A stretch of 64,000 nt of DNA from contig NZ_BDMM01000007.1 of NCBI RefSeq assembly GCF_002157625.1, positions 107,433 to 171,432 on the forward strand. Direction: 5' to 3'. The position numbers were made by a program, and so were the translations under genes. The notes beneath the pieces are model-generated. The model was given only the letters and a program-made list of their open reading frames with translations. It did no database searches and was not told the origin of the DNA. Shown piece after piece: positions 17,167-25,695 of the stretch (its first letter is position 1; each line of letters opens with the position of its first letter). The stretch comes from Brevundimonas sp. SH203 (lineage in GTDB: Bacteria; Pseudomonadota; Alphaproteobacteria; Caulobacterales; Caulobacteraceae).

Positions 17167-19760
17167 CGGCGCGGCCGGATCAGGTCGGGCATGACGCGGC
17201 GCAGGGCCGCGTGACGCTCGTCGGTGTCGATGTCGAACTCCCACGGCCGCCCCTGGCGGTTCGGCACGGGCCGCCCGGTGCGCGGATTGATCAGCCGATA
17301 TTGGCCGTCCGGCTGGGCCTGCAGCTGCATCCGCGCCAGGCCGCTGACCGGGATCGGCTGGCCGTTGTCGAACACCGGCCCCCAGTTGCCTGCCACGGCC
17401 GCGCGCGACACCCACGTCAGCACCTCGTCCATGGCGTCCTGGCGCACCCACGACGGCAACAGGGTCTGCGCCCCGTTCACATCGACCGCGCCGCCATAGA
17501 ATTTGCCGTTGTAAGGGTTCCGCCCCAGCGCGCTCTGCACATAGTGATCCGCCGGCCGCTGCTGACCGCGCGCCGCATCCGCCGCCGCCGCCGCCCGCGC
17601 CGTCGCCAGCACCGGCCCCGCCAGATCGGGCATGGTGCGATAGGCGCCGGCCACGCCGCGCTGCGCGTCCTCCAGACCTTCGCCCGTCTCGAACCTGGGC
17701 GCAGGCGCGCCCTCGGCCATCAGCCGCCGCCCTTCGGTCGCCAGGGCCGCGAAGCTGCGCGCCCCGGCGTCCAGAGCCAGTGACGCCATGTGCAGATCGG
17801 CCGAGGCCTGCCCCGGATTGCGCCCCAGCTGCCCCAGCAGTTCGCGCGCCCCGTCCTCGCCCAGCGCCTGGGCGGCGGCCGTCGTGAAGGTCATGATCGA
17901 CGCCGGATCGGACTGGAACCGCGCCTTGTAAAAAGCTTCTTCATCGTCGCTGAGGATCGCGGGCGGGATGCCTTTCCATTCGCGCGCCAACTGCTGACCC
18001 GTCGCACGGCGTGATCGCAGCCAGTCGCCCCAACCGGCTACGTCGCCGTTGAACACCGCGTTCGGATCGTATTCGGCGATGGGCGCCAGCGCGGCTCGGC
18101 GGCCGTTTCCACGCGCGAACCCGATAGGGTCGCTGGAAAAGCCTTCTAGCGCTCGAACCCGCGCGCTTTGCTGTTGCAGGTAGCCACGCACCTGACCTTG
18201 CCGCCTCAACCAGCCCGGCAGAAATCGCCCATATCTATCTGGGTTCTCGGAGGCTAAACGACGGAATCGCGCTTCTTCGAGTTGCAGGAAACGCTCGGGA
18301 TCATCTCCGGCCTGCGCCAGCAGGCGCTGCGCCGTCTGCACCCCGCCAACGGTCGCGGCAGCACTCGCAACGGTTCGCATCGCTGGCGACAGATGGGCGA
18401 AGGGCTGCACGTAGTCGCGTTGGATCACGCCGCGGGCGACACCCCGATCCATCTGCGTCCGACCCGCCCACTCCGCAGGATGGCTCTTCTCGGTGATCCC
18501 GTATTGGGACCGGCCGCGGCCATTGTCGTCAGCGATAAAGCCTGACCCCTCCAGCACGTCGATAATGAAGTCGGCGGTGTCGCCTATGCTGGCGACGCCG
18601 CTGGCCGTCGCCGCCGCACGCAGACTGGCGGGCGTCGCCTCGAACCCGTTCTGCAGCGCGAAATCCACCTGCGCGATCAGGCCCGGATCGCCAGAGGCGG
18701 CGGCGGCGGCCCGCAACTCGCCCGGATCGACATCGTCGCCATATTCCCCGGCCTTCAGCAGCTGGCGGGTCCGCTCGGCCATCTGGGTCTGCGCCGCGCT
18801 CTCGCCGGTCCGCGCCCGCGACACCTCGGCGTCCAGCCGGTTCGTCAACTGGCCGAAGTCCTGGGCGTCCAGTCCGGCGAACATGGCGTCGCCGCTCTGC
18901 CAGCGTTCTTGGACCTGACCGAGGAAGGCGGCCTTGGCCGCCGCCGTCGGCGCCCGATCCATCGCCGCCGAAAGCCAGGCCATGCGCGCCTGGGCCTGCG
19001 CCGCGTTGAAATCGCTCGCCAGCTTCTCGACCGAGACGACGCCGGCGCGGGTCGGATCGGCCGGGAAGTCCACGCCGCCGACGCTGAAGGCTTCGCGCGG
19101 GCCGTATTGCGCCAACCCTTGCGCGAACTGCGTCAGCGACTGCCCGACCAGCTGCGCCCCTGCGGTGTCGAACCCGGCGGAGGCGATAGCCTGACCCAGC
19201 GCCGTGCCGGCCGTCGCCGAGGTGGACAGATAGGCGCCGCGAACCGTCTGCTGGCGCTTCTCCTCCTGCGCGCCGCGCACCCGCCCCAGGGCCTGCACGT
19301 CCTGAAGCGTGCGGAAGCGACCGAAGGCCAGATCGGTTTCGGCGTCGCCCGTCGGCGCGAAGGCCGCGACCATGCCCTCGTGCGCGCGACCGAACGCGAC
19401 CTCGCTGTCGGGATTGGCGATCTCGATCTTGCCCAGTTCCTCGACATAGGCGGCCTGGCGATCCGCCAGATGCTGGCCCCGGAGCGCGGCGTTATAGGCC
19501 TGGTCATCCACCCCCTGTCCTGGACGTAGGGCGGCGGTGACGCCGAAATCCTTTTCCAGCCCGATCATCCGGGCCGCATCGGCCTCGCCTTCGCGGGTCC
19601 AGGCCGTTTCCGCCATCTTGCGCACGCGCTGGCCGAACCCCTGGGCCGCCTCGGCTATGGCCGCCGCGCCGCCAGCGCCGGGCGCGCCGACCGCGCCGCC
19701 GACCAGGCCTTGGCTGACGCCGCGACCGAAGTCGCCGGCGGGAAAGGTCGAGCGCGCCAT
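17163..19760 (-). CDS. Internal virion protein with GH108-like lysozyme domain
   Basis: An 865-residue protein in the ejection block. The N-terminal 390 residues are helical and Ala/Gln-rich. Residues ~395-528 resemble a GH108 peptidoglycan hydrolase: a candidate catalytic Glu404 in DVLEGSGF, ADDNGRGRSQYGITEKSHP, then VIQRDYVQPF and EEARFRRLASENPDRYGRFLPGW, which matches the second half of that family. In place of the usual EGGY this protein has EGSG. It is analogous to T7 gp16, which carries a lytic transglycosylase to open the wall during DNA ejection. The C-terminal 330 residues are unassigned. It overlaps the next gene by four bases. Confidence 0.78.
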   Translation of the reverse strand: MARSTFPAGDFGRGVSQGLVGGAVGAPGAGGAAAIAEAAQGFGQRVRKMAETAWTREGEADAARMIGLEKDFGVTAALRPGQGVDDQAYNAALRGQHLADRQAAYVEELGKIEIANPDSEVAFGRAHEGMVAAFAPTGDAETDLAFGRFRTLQDVQALGRVRGAQEEKRQQTVRGAYLSTSATAGTALGQAIASAGFDTAGAQLVGQSLTQFAQGLAQYGPREAFSVGGVDFPADPTRAGVVSVEKLASDFNAAQAQARMAWLSAAMDRAPTAAAKAAFLGQVQERWQSGDAMFAGLDAQDFGQLTNRLDAEVSRARTGESAAQTQMAERTRQLLKAGEYGDDVDPGELRAAAAASGDPGLIAQVDFALQNGFEATPASLRAAATASGVASIGDTADFIIDVLEGSGFIADDNGRGRSQYGITEKSHPAEWAGRTQMDRGVARGVIQRDYVQPFAHLSPAMRTVASAAATVGGVQTAQRLLAQAGDDPERFLQLEEARFRRLASENPDRYGRFLPGWLRRQGQVRGYLQQQSARVRALEGFSSDPIGFARGNGRRAALAPIAEYDPNAVFNGDVAGWGDWLRSRRATGQQLAREWKGIPPAILSDDEEAFYKARFQSDPASIMTFTTAAAQALGEDGARELLGQLGRNPGQASADLHMASLALDAGARSFAALATEGRRLMAEGAPAPRFETGEGLEDAQRGVAGAYRTMPDLAGPVLATARAAAAADAARGQQRPADHYVQSALGRNPYNGKFYGGAVDVNGAQTLLPSWVRQDAMDEVLTWVSRAAVAGNWGPVFDNGQPIPVSGLARMQLQAQPDGQYRLINPRTGRPVPNRQGRPWEFDIDTDERHAALRRVMPDLIRPRR

Positions 19761-20290
19761 CAGACGAACGCCGAGGCGATGTCGAGGCCCAGCTTGACCG
19801 TCGAGCCGAACCTCTGGTTCTTGGCGCCCTGACGGAAGGCCAGTTCACGCACCCGTCTCAATTTGGCGTTCGTGTCCGCTCCGTTGCGGATCAGGCGGCG
19901 TTCCCGATCCGCATCGGCGCCGGCCGCATTCCGCGCCGCCACGACCGAACCCGACGACAGGTCGATCCCCATCGCCGATGTCGCCGCCAGCTGCTCGCCG
20001 ACCAGGGCGTTGTATTCCGCATCGATGGCGTTCACCCGCTGCGCCGCCTGGATGTATTCCTGACGGCCGGCCATCGCCTCGTCGCGGCCCTGCTGATCCA
20101 GCCCCGCCGCCTGCTGGCGCGCCCCGGCGTATTCGCTCAGCGACGACAGGATGGACACACCCCGGCTCATCCCGCCCAGCGTCTTGCCGCTCAGGCCGCC
20201 GCCGGGCGTCGCTTGCCCGCCCTTCGTGGTGGTGAAGCTGGCCGCCGCCTGGGCCGCCGTCTTCCTGGTGAACGCCATCACCGCCTGCAT
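19760..20290 (-). CDS. Internal virion protein, T7 gp14-like
   Basis: A 176-residue product from the ATG at 20290, which has AGGAG seven bases upstream. It opens with an Ala/Thr/Gly-rich segment (TRKTAAQAAASFTTTKGGQ) and a short hydrophobic patch (GMSRGVSILSSLSEYAGARQ), then a long helix (QEYIQAAQRVNAIDAEYNAL, ADADRERRLIRNGADTNAKL). Size, helical character and position directly before the large ejection proteins and after tail tubular protein B match the gp14-type internal core protein of short-tailed phages. There is no sequence motif strict enough to be certain. Confidence 0.62.
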   Translation of the reverse strand: MQAVMAFTRKTAAQAAASFTTTKGGQATPGGGLSGKTLGGMSRGVSILSSLSEYAGARQQAAGLDQQGRDEAMAGRQEYIQAAQRVNAIDAEYNALVGEQLAATSAMGIDLSSGSVVAARNAAGADADRERRLIRNGADTNAKLRRVRELAFRQGAKNQRFGSTVKLGLDIASAFV

Positions 20291-20307
20291 CGCCGTCTCC
20301 TGTCTCT

Positions 20308-22440
20308 TCAGGATTGGACGTCTCCGACCACCTCGCGGATCTCCAACGGCCCCGGACGACGCTGCTCCCAGGCGATCTGGGCGTCGTCTTGGAAGCCGGG
20401 AACCGGATAAAGCCGCGTCCAACCCTCGAACGCATCTTCGCCGGGGCCATGGTCCAGCAACGCGCCCTGTCGGCCGTGGCCGCCCCTGCGTTTCAGGGGG
20501 ACGGGCCAGAGCCGCTTGCCCGCCATCCCGGCATGAAGATTGGCGGTCGGCCCCAGTCGGAAGGCGATCTCGCCGGTGCGGGCGTGCATCGACGGCGCCG
20601 CGCGCGGGTCGCGCTCAAGCACGATCGGCAAGGTGCAGCCGCGCGGCGTGAACAGCAGACCGACCTCTGCGCTACGCAGGGCAGGATAGGGGAGGACCGC
20701 CTTTGCGCCGGAAACCACGACGTCGCCGGCGTCCCCGCCATCGACATAGGCCACGACGGTTCGCCCCTCCAGATGCTGCAGTCCGGTCACGACGGCGCAC
20801 GGCCCCTCGACCAGCACCGAGGCGTCCAGCATCCGCCCTTCGTCAAGGCGCTCCAGTCGATGGCTTTCGACCCCGCCCGACTGGCGGCGGGTGCAGACAT
20901 ACAGGTCGCCGGCCATCTCGCCGCCCGCCTCCGTGAAAGCCCCGTCCGTGGTCCAGGGCGCGAACCCCAGGACCTCCTGAGACAACAGGGCGGTCATGGC
21001 GACCCCGCCGCCATCCGCACGGATGAACAGGCCGAGGTTCGGCAGGTCGGTGCTGCGATGACGCCGCATCCCCCCGGCGACGATCTTTCCGTTATCGCCG
21101 GCCATCAGGTGCGAGGCGAAGGACGACAGTGGATCGACGATATACTTTTCCTCGTCGGCCGCGCTGTAGAGCGTGCGCGAGATCGTCTGGCCTCCGGCTT
21201 GGACGAAGACGGCGTTGCTGTCCATTTCGAGGATCGGCGTGCCGGGCTCCAGCCCCGCCTTCGACGAGGGCGGAAAGGGCGCGGGCGGCACGATGGGGAT
21301 GGCCGGGCAGAAGAACTCCTGCGACTGGCTGAACACCTGAAGGTGGCGACCGGGGAACAGCGCCATGATGTCGGTGCTTTCGTCGGTGTCCAGATCGACG
21401 TCTATGCCCTTGTCGGCCGTCGCCGCACCCGTGGTCTGGAAGTCGAAGAAGAAGCCCAGCCGCGACGACAACAGGGTCTGGGTCCGCGACTTCAGCCCGC
21501 CCATCCAGAGCCGCGATCCGAAGAAGACCCCGACGGCGGGCCAGCCCCTGGCGTCGCTGATGACCGGCTCCCCGCCGGCCTTGCCCTGAACCAGGGTGGC
21601 GACCCGAACCCGCCCCTTCTCCGATTGCAGGGTGGTCGGGGCCATCTCGCCCAGATCGTCGGCCCGGTTCGCGCCGATGAAGGTCACATGCAGCGTGGCC
21701 CCCGAGGGCGCGGCGACGCTGACGCCGCCGGCGCCCACGTTCGACAGGCTCTGCAACGCCGCCGCGACCGAAGCCGCGAGCGTGGCGCCCGACGCGCTGT
21801 AGGCGATGCTGGACGTGGTTTCGCCTTCCAGCGTGATGTTGAAGGTGTCGCCGCCTTCGTAGTCGACGAAGGTCAGCGTCTGGACCTCGTTCACCCCGCC
21901 GGCGCGCTGGCCGGTATAGTCGAAGATCGGGACGTTCTTCAGAGGCTGGACACGGCTGTCCCATTCCGTGTGACCACCCTGTCGCGCGAACCGATAGGGC
22001 GCGACATCGACATGAAAACCGATCAGGGTGTCGCGGGACTGGGTGCGGCGGACCTGCGTCGTCGTCTCATGACTGTACGGCGACGGGATGGAGGCCACGC
22101 GAACGCCGCGTCGATACACTTCGACATTGCCGTCGGTAGCGATCAGGCCGTAACGCTGCTCACCGGCGTCGAAGTCGAAGGTCCAGCGCTTGTGGGCGGA
22201 GAGCGTCGCGGTTTCCCGAAACGCCCTCAGGCCACTCAATCGGAAAACCCCCGCCAGATCCTCGGCGGTCTTCTTGATCACCCGCCAGCGCCGCGCCGTG
22301 ATCGCTTGCCCCGGCGGACTGGCGAGACGTCGGGTGCGCAGGATGGCGCCGACATCGCATTCGGCCACAGTGACCCAGCCGCCGTCCGCCGCCTGATATT
22401 GCAAGGCCACCGCCTTTGCAGCTGTCGCAGGCAAGGTCAT
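20308..22440 (-). CDS. Tail tubular protein B, main C-terminal part
   Basis: A 710-residue product starting at the ATG at 22440, inside the stop codon of the preceding frame (ATGA). From about residue 75 it follows the tail nozzle protein family (T7 gp12): WTFDFDAGEQRYGLIATDG, then VEVYRRGVRVASIPSPYS, then a beta-propeller-like body (FFGSRLWMGG, LFPGRHLQVFSQSQEFF). Its first ~65 residues (AVALQYQAADGGWVTVAEC to LAGVFRLSGLRAF) look like the second half of a discoidin-like domain whose first half ends the previous gene. The protein therefore seems to be the larger part of one ancestral tail protein, made now as two coupled chains or interrupted by a frameshift. Confidence 0.75.
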   Translation of the reverse strand: MTLPATAAKAVALQYQAADGGWVTVAECDVGAILRTRRLASPPGQAITARRWRVIKKTAEDLAGVFRLSGLRAFRETATLSAHKRWTFDFDAGEQRYGLIATDGNVEVYRRGVRVASIPSPYSHETTTQVRRTQSRDTLIGFHVDVAPYRFARQGGHTEWDSRVQPLKNVPIFDYTGQRAGGVNEVQTLTFVDYEGGDTFNITLEGETTSSIAYSASGATLAASVAAALQSLSNVGAGGVSVAAPSGATLHVTFIGANRADDLGEMAPTTLQSEKGRVRVATLVQGKAGGEPVISDARGWPAVGVFFGSRLWMGGLKSRTQTLLSSRLGFFFDFQTTGAATADKGIDVDLDTDESTDIMALFPGRHLQVFSQSQEFFCPAIPIVPPAPFPPSSKAGLEPGTPILEMDSNAVFVQAGGQTISRTLYSAADEEKYIVDPLSSFASHLMAGDNGKIVAGGMRRHRSTDLPNLGLFIRADGGGVAMTALLSQEVLGFAPWTTDGAFTEAGGEMAGDLYVCTRRQSGGVESHRLERLDEGRMLDASVLVEGPCAVVTGLQHLEGRTVVAYVDGGDAGDVVVSGAKAVLPYPALRSAEVGLLFTPRGCTLPIVLERDPRAAPSMHARTGEIAFRLGPTANLHAGMAGKRLWPVPLKRRGGHGRQGALLDHGPGEDAFEGWTRLYPVPGFQDDAQIAWEQRRPGPLEIREVVGDVQS

Positions 22441-22910
22441 GGGATTTGATACTCTGGACGGCTGGGTTTCCACGGATATTGCGGAGGCGTCGGATCGGGC
22501 AGGTCGCCGGGATCGCCCCCGCCGGTTCCGGCCTCGACGAGCGCGAAATCGACCAGGTCGATCATGCCGACCATCGCGGGCGCGCCGAAGTCGATCTCCA
22601 GCAGGACGTGCGGATCGGCCGCGCCGATGACCGAGGTCGTGACCATTCCGGTTCCCGCGACCAGGGCGGCCACGTCTCCGCCATTGGGCGCCGACAGCAT
22701 GGCTGCTGTGATCGGTACGGCTTCCAGGCGATTGCGGATCATGTCCAGATGCGCCAGACCCGGCCTCCGGACGATGGGGCCCTGGGGCAGCGGCAGCATG
22801 TTCTCGCACAGGGCCAGCGACGAGGCGTAGGCCTTCAGGTCGCGCCGCCCCAGAAAGCGGGGTCCGATCTCACCGCCGGTGAAGTTGGACTGCCGGTGAA
22901 CCTCGCCCAT
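22437..22910 (-). CDS. Tail tubular protein B, N-terminal part
   Basis: A 157-residue product that has only the beginning of a gp12-type tail nozzle protein: HRQSNFTGGEIGPRFLGRRD, then SLALCENMLPLPQGPIVRRP (compare the family pattern NFTGGELSPR...LPQGGVTRRPGT). After it comes VLLEIDFGAPAMVGMIDLVD, resembling the first strands of a discoidin domain, a Gly/Pro-rich linker and the stop. The next frame resumes at once at 22440. The start at 22910 shares one base with the stop of tail tubular A. Intact homologues should be one chain of about 800 residues, which would show whether this is a true two-gene design. Confidence 0.72.
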   Translation of the reverse strand: MGEVHRQSNFTGGEIGPRFLGRRDLKAYASSLALCENMLPLPQGPIVRRPGLAHLDMIRNRLEAVPITAAMLSAPNGGDVAALVAGTGMVTTSVIGAADPHVLLEIDFGAPAMVGMIDLVDFALVEAGTGGGDPGDLPDPTPPQYPWKPSRPEYQIP

Positions 22911-23587
22911 CAGCCGTACCCAATGCCGAACCGGTCGAAGGCCGAGAAGCCGCCGCCGTAGCGGACGCCCACCAAAGGCCCGGCATCGACGCCGCCGACG
23001 CTGTTCAAGGTCCGCTGCGGCGCCTGTCGGCTGTCCTCGTTTCGGGCCTGGGCGTAGAGGCCGCCCTCGCCGTTCTCGCCGGGCAGGCCCCAGGCTGTCT
23101 GTTCCAGGCGGCGGGCCAGGACGCCGTTCTGGCAATGATCAGCCAGCTTGGCCGCGAAGGCCGTCACCAGCAGTTCCTTGAACCAGGTCGGCCAGGCCGT
23201 CACCGGCTTGGCGGCCGTATATTCGGCGAACAGGGGCGCGTCGTCGGCCCAATAGAAGCCGTCCACCAGCAGCACATAGGGCGTCAGCCGGGCGGCCTGG
23301 GGATCGGCGGCGTCGCGAAAGGCGTGAACTGCGCCGATCAGATCGGCCGGGGCGGCGAACTTGCAAGCCATGACGCCGGTGTCGCCCGGCTGCAAGGCCA
23401 GGCGCGCCAGCGGCCGCACCATGTTCAGGAAGGTCCAGCGGTATTTCCCCATCAGCACGTCGCGGGTGTGCGGATAGTGGTCGGCGCAAAAGACGCCCAG
23501 CGGGCTATCTTCGCCGAAACTGTCGATGCGGTCTCCGGACACCCGGTCGATGGCCAGGTTGCAGATGTCGAGGTCGGTCTGGCTCAC
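22910..23587 (-). CDS. Tail tubular protein A (head-to-tail adaptor)
   Basis: A 225-residue T7 gp11-like adaptor that links the portal to the tail nozzle. The diagnostic N terminus DICNLAIDRVSGDRIDSFGE is followed by CADHYPHTRDVLMGKYRWTF and the substrate-like middle LLVDGFYWADDAPLFAEYTA, all typical. Translation starts with GTG at 23587, preceded by AGGAT. It lies just past the strong terminator of the capsid gene and is coupled to the tail B genes by a one-base overlap. Confidence 0.88.
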   Translation of the reverse strand: MSQTDLDICNLAIDRVSGDRIDSFGEDSPLGVFCADHYPHTRDVLMGKYRWTFLNMVRPLARLALQPGDTGVMACKFAAPADLIGAVHAFRDAADPQAARLTPYVLLVDGFYWADDAPLFAEYTAAKPVTAWPTWFKELLVTAFAAKLADHCQNGVLARRLEQTAWGLPGENGEGGLYAQARNEDSRQAPQRTLNSVGGVDAGPLVGVRYGGGFSAFDRFGIGYG

Positions 23588-23606
23588 GGCGCGATCCTAG
23601 AATGAC

Positions 23607-23636
23607 GGCCCGTGTCCTGCATCCAGGACACGGGCC
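23607..23636 (-). terminator. Strong hairpin terminator after the capsid gene
   Basis: GGCCCGTGTCCTG (23607-23619), loop CATC, CAGGACACGGGCC (23624-23636): a perfect 13-bp stem with a tetraloop, 17 bases after the capsid stop codon. It has no U-run, but the stem is very stable. It probably cuts or pauses most transcripts so that capsid protein is made in excess over the tail genes downstream. Confidence 0.8.
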
Positions 23637-23652
23637 GAGACGGGGAGAGGGC

Positions 23653-24558
23653 TTAGGCGACCGTCTTGGTCGGCGTCGCCACGCGGTGCAGGGCGAAGTC
23701 CAGCTTGCCCTTGATGCGGATGACGCCCTTGGGTTGGGTGACGCCCGAGGCGGTCTGGAACCAGCGGCCGATCAGGTCGCCGAGGCGCGACCCCATCCGT
23801 TCGTTGATCTCGACGTCGTCGTCGTTGGTGGCGTGCATCACCGCCGACTTGGCGTGGATGAAGACATCGACGCCGGTCGCACCGGCCGACGCCCAGCCTT
23901 GACCGGCGGGGCCGTTGCCCGGCAGGCGTTCATAGGTGCGCCAGTCGATGCGGTCCCACACGCGATTGGTCTTGACGTCCATCTTGTGCAGGATCGGATC
24001 GAGTTGCTGCTGCACGTTGATCTTGAACGGCGTGATGATCGAGACCTTCTCGCCCTCAAACATCTCGTTGGTCCCCAGTTCGACGATGGCGTTCGCGACC
24101 TGCTCCAGATCGATTTCGGTCGTGTAGGAGCCAAGGGTCGTGATCGTCTCGATATCGCCCTTGGTGTTCCTGACGCCGTTGTTCGCCACGTCGGCCAGAC
24201 ATTCGATGTGCTGGCGATCCTTGGCGCGGTTCACCGCCTTGACGGCGGCCTGGGCGAAAGCGCCGGCCATCGGGATCGTCATCTTGGTCTTGTCGGGATC
24301 CCAGATGCCGAAGGTGACGAACTCGGGCTCGGCGGCGATCTTCACCCAGTCGATCGGCACGCCGTTCATCGCCAGCTCTTGCAGTCGGCTCGACTTGGTG
24401 GTCTCGGCTTGACCGAAGCGCGGGAAGTGGACCTCGTTGCCGATGAAGGTGCCGCCCTCCTCGGACAGGCCGTCCAGCATCCGCTTGGTCTGCTGGGCGC
24501 GGATGATGAATTCTTCCTTGAACTTCGGAATGAATGCGGCGTCGATATTGAAGGACAT
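23653..24558 (-). CDS. Major capsid protein
   Basis: The 301-residue product is the probable HK97-fold major capsid protein of this podovirus. It starts MSFNIDAAFIPKFKEEFIIR and contains GTFIGNEVHFPRFGQAETTK, VIDW-like NGVPIDWVKIAAEPEFVTFG, an extended helical spine (AQAAVKAVNRAKDRQHIE) and VFIHAKSAVMHATNDDDVEI near the end, a pattern I associate with capsid proteins of BPP-1-like temperate podoviruses. It has a GGAG ribosome-binding site, follows the scaffold gene and is followed by a strong terminator, consistent with high expression. The fold itself is inferred. Confidence 0.88.
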   Translation of the reverse strand: MSFNIDAAFIPKFKEEFIIRAQQTKRMLDGLSEEGGTFIGNEVHFPRFGQAETTKSSRLQELAMNGVPIDWVKIAAEPEFVTFGIWDPDKTKMTIPMAGAFAQAAVKAVNRAKDRQHIECLADVANNGVRNTKGDIETITTLGSYTTEIDLEQVANAIVELGTNEMFEGEKVSIITPFKINVQQQLDPILHKMDVKTNRVWDRIDWRTYERLPGNGPAGQGWASAGATGVDVFIHAKSAVMHATNDDDVEINERMGSRLGDLIGRWFQTASGVTQPKGVIRIKGKLDFALHRVATPTKTVA

Positions 24559-24641
24559 GGCAGGCGCTCCATAGGGGCCGACTGAAGCGCCGGCAGGTTG
24601 ACCCTGCCGACGCTACGGCCGCGTCCGATCCCGCAACGCGG

Positions 24642-25391
24642 TCAGCGATGCGCGTCCGCAAACAGCTTTTCGGTCGCCCTTCTGAAGTCCTTGTCGGTCT
24701 CATATCGAGGATCGACACGCTGCTCGCGCCATTTCGCCAGGGCCTCATCCTTGGCCGTCGGGCCGCCTTTGTCCGGCGCCACGATCTCCCCGGCCGGTCC
24801 CGCCAGTTTGCGGAAGAACTCGACCAACTTCACGCCGTTGGCGGTGGGCGACAGGCTCATCAGCTCCTGATGCATCCCGTCGTCGAAACCCTCGCCGCGC
24901 GCCTTCAGCGCATCGGCGAAGATTTCGACCTCGCGGCGCCGTCCGGCCGCGTTCTCGCCCAGGGCCGCCATTTCGACGGCCGGATCGAACCCCGTGTCGA
25001 ACAGTCCGGCCTTGGCCATCTCGGCCGCCGTTTTCAGGAAGTCGTCGACGGCGCCCTGGGTCATGCCGCTCTTGGCGGCGATTTCCGTCAGGCCCTTGAT
25101 GATCGGATCGTCAGCCTCCGACAGGCCCAGCGCCGCCTTGGCGTCGTCGTCGATGTTGACGCCATAGGCCGAAGCCTCCGCGTGAACGACGGCGCGGGCC
25201 GCCTCGGCCTCGGCCTTCGCCACCTCGGCGATCTGTTCCGGCGTCTTCTCAGCCTCGGAAGGCGATTTCGCCTGCTCGGTCGAAGCCTGTGTCGGATCCT
25301 GCTGGGCGGTCGTGGCCGCCGCCTGTTCGGGCGTCGGGTTCGCCCCATCCGAAGACAGGGACGGGTCGGTCTGTTCGATGGCGTCGGTCAT
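24642..25391 (-). CDS. Capsid scaffolding protein
   Basis: The 249-residue product begins at the ATG at 25391 behind AAAGGA. It is acidic and Ala/Glu/Gln-rich with disordered N-terminal sequence (ETDP- and Ser-rich start, ATTAQQDPTQASTEQAKSPS) and a helical core (EQIAEVAKAEAEAARAVVHA) ending in basic residues (KWREQRVDPRYETDKDFRRA), which is the usual layout of phage scaffolds. It lies between portal-side genes and the major capsid gene, where scaffolds normally sit. Its 5' 143 bases overlap the preceding Bbp19-like reading frame. Confidence 0.8.
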   Translation of the reverse strand: MTDAIEQTDPSLSSDGANPTPEQAAATTAQQDPTQASTEQAKSPSEAEKTPEQIAEVAKAEAEAARAVVHAEASAYGVNIDDDAKAALGLSEADDPIIKGLTEIAAKSGMTQGAVDDFLKTAAEMAKAGLFDTGFDPAVEMAALGENAAGRRREVEIFADALKARGEGFDDGMHQELMSLSPTANGVKLVEFFRKLAGPAGEIVAPDKGGPTAKDEALAKWREQRVDPRYETDKDFRRATEKLFADAHR

Positions 25392-25695
25392 GGTCGGTCC
25401 TTTCGGTGAGTTTGACGTGGGTGTCATGCAGGTGGATCAGGGCGGCGAAGACGCCGTTCTCCCCGGCACGACGTTGGGCGTAGTCATGGCTGGCGGACCC
25501 ATGCAGCGCCGGGTTCAAGGCCGGGCGCAGGACCGTCGTCTTGGCCAGCAGCTCGATCAGCGCCGGGCCGTCCGGCCCCGTGAAGACGCGGTGAACCAGG
25601 GCGGCGTCCGCCCGATAGTCGTCGCCGACAGCGTCGTCGGGTTCCACGATCTGCGACCGGACCCACGCAAGGGTGGCGAGTACGAGCGGGCTCAT
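25249..25695 (-). CDS. Bbp19-like phage protein
   Basis: A 148-residue reading frame whose N-terminal ~95 residues look like the Bbp19 family found beside portal genes in BPP-1-like phages (ALVHRVFTGPDGPALIELLA, then AQRRAGENGVFAALIHLHD). Its ATG at 25695 overlaps the portal stop by four bases. The last ~48 residues (TDHDRRHRTDRPVPVFGWGE onward) overlap the scaffold gene in another frame and look like out-of-frame composition, so the functional protein may be just the first 100 residues, with a lost or displaced stop. The family call is tentative; the gene itself is well supported by position. Confidence 0.6.
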   Translation of the reverse strand: MSPLVLATLAWVRSQIVEPDDAVGDDYRADAALVHRVFTGPDGPALIELLAKTTVLRPALNPALHGSASHDYAQRRAGENGVFAALIHLHDTHVKLTERTDHDRRHRTDRPVPVFGWGEPDARTGGGHDRPAGSDTGFDRAGEIAFRG

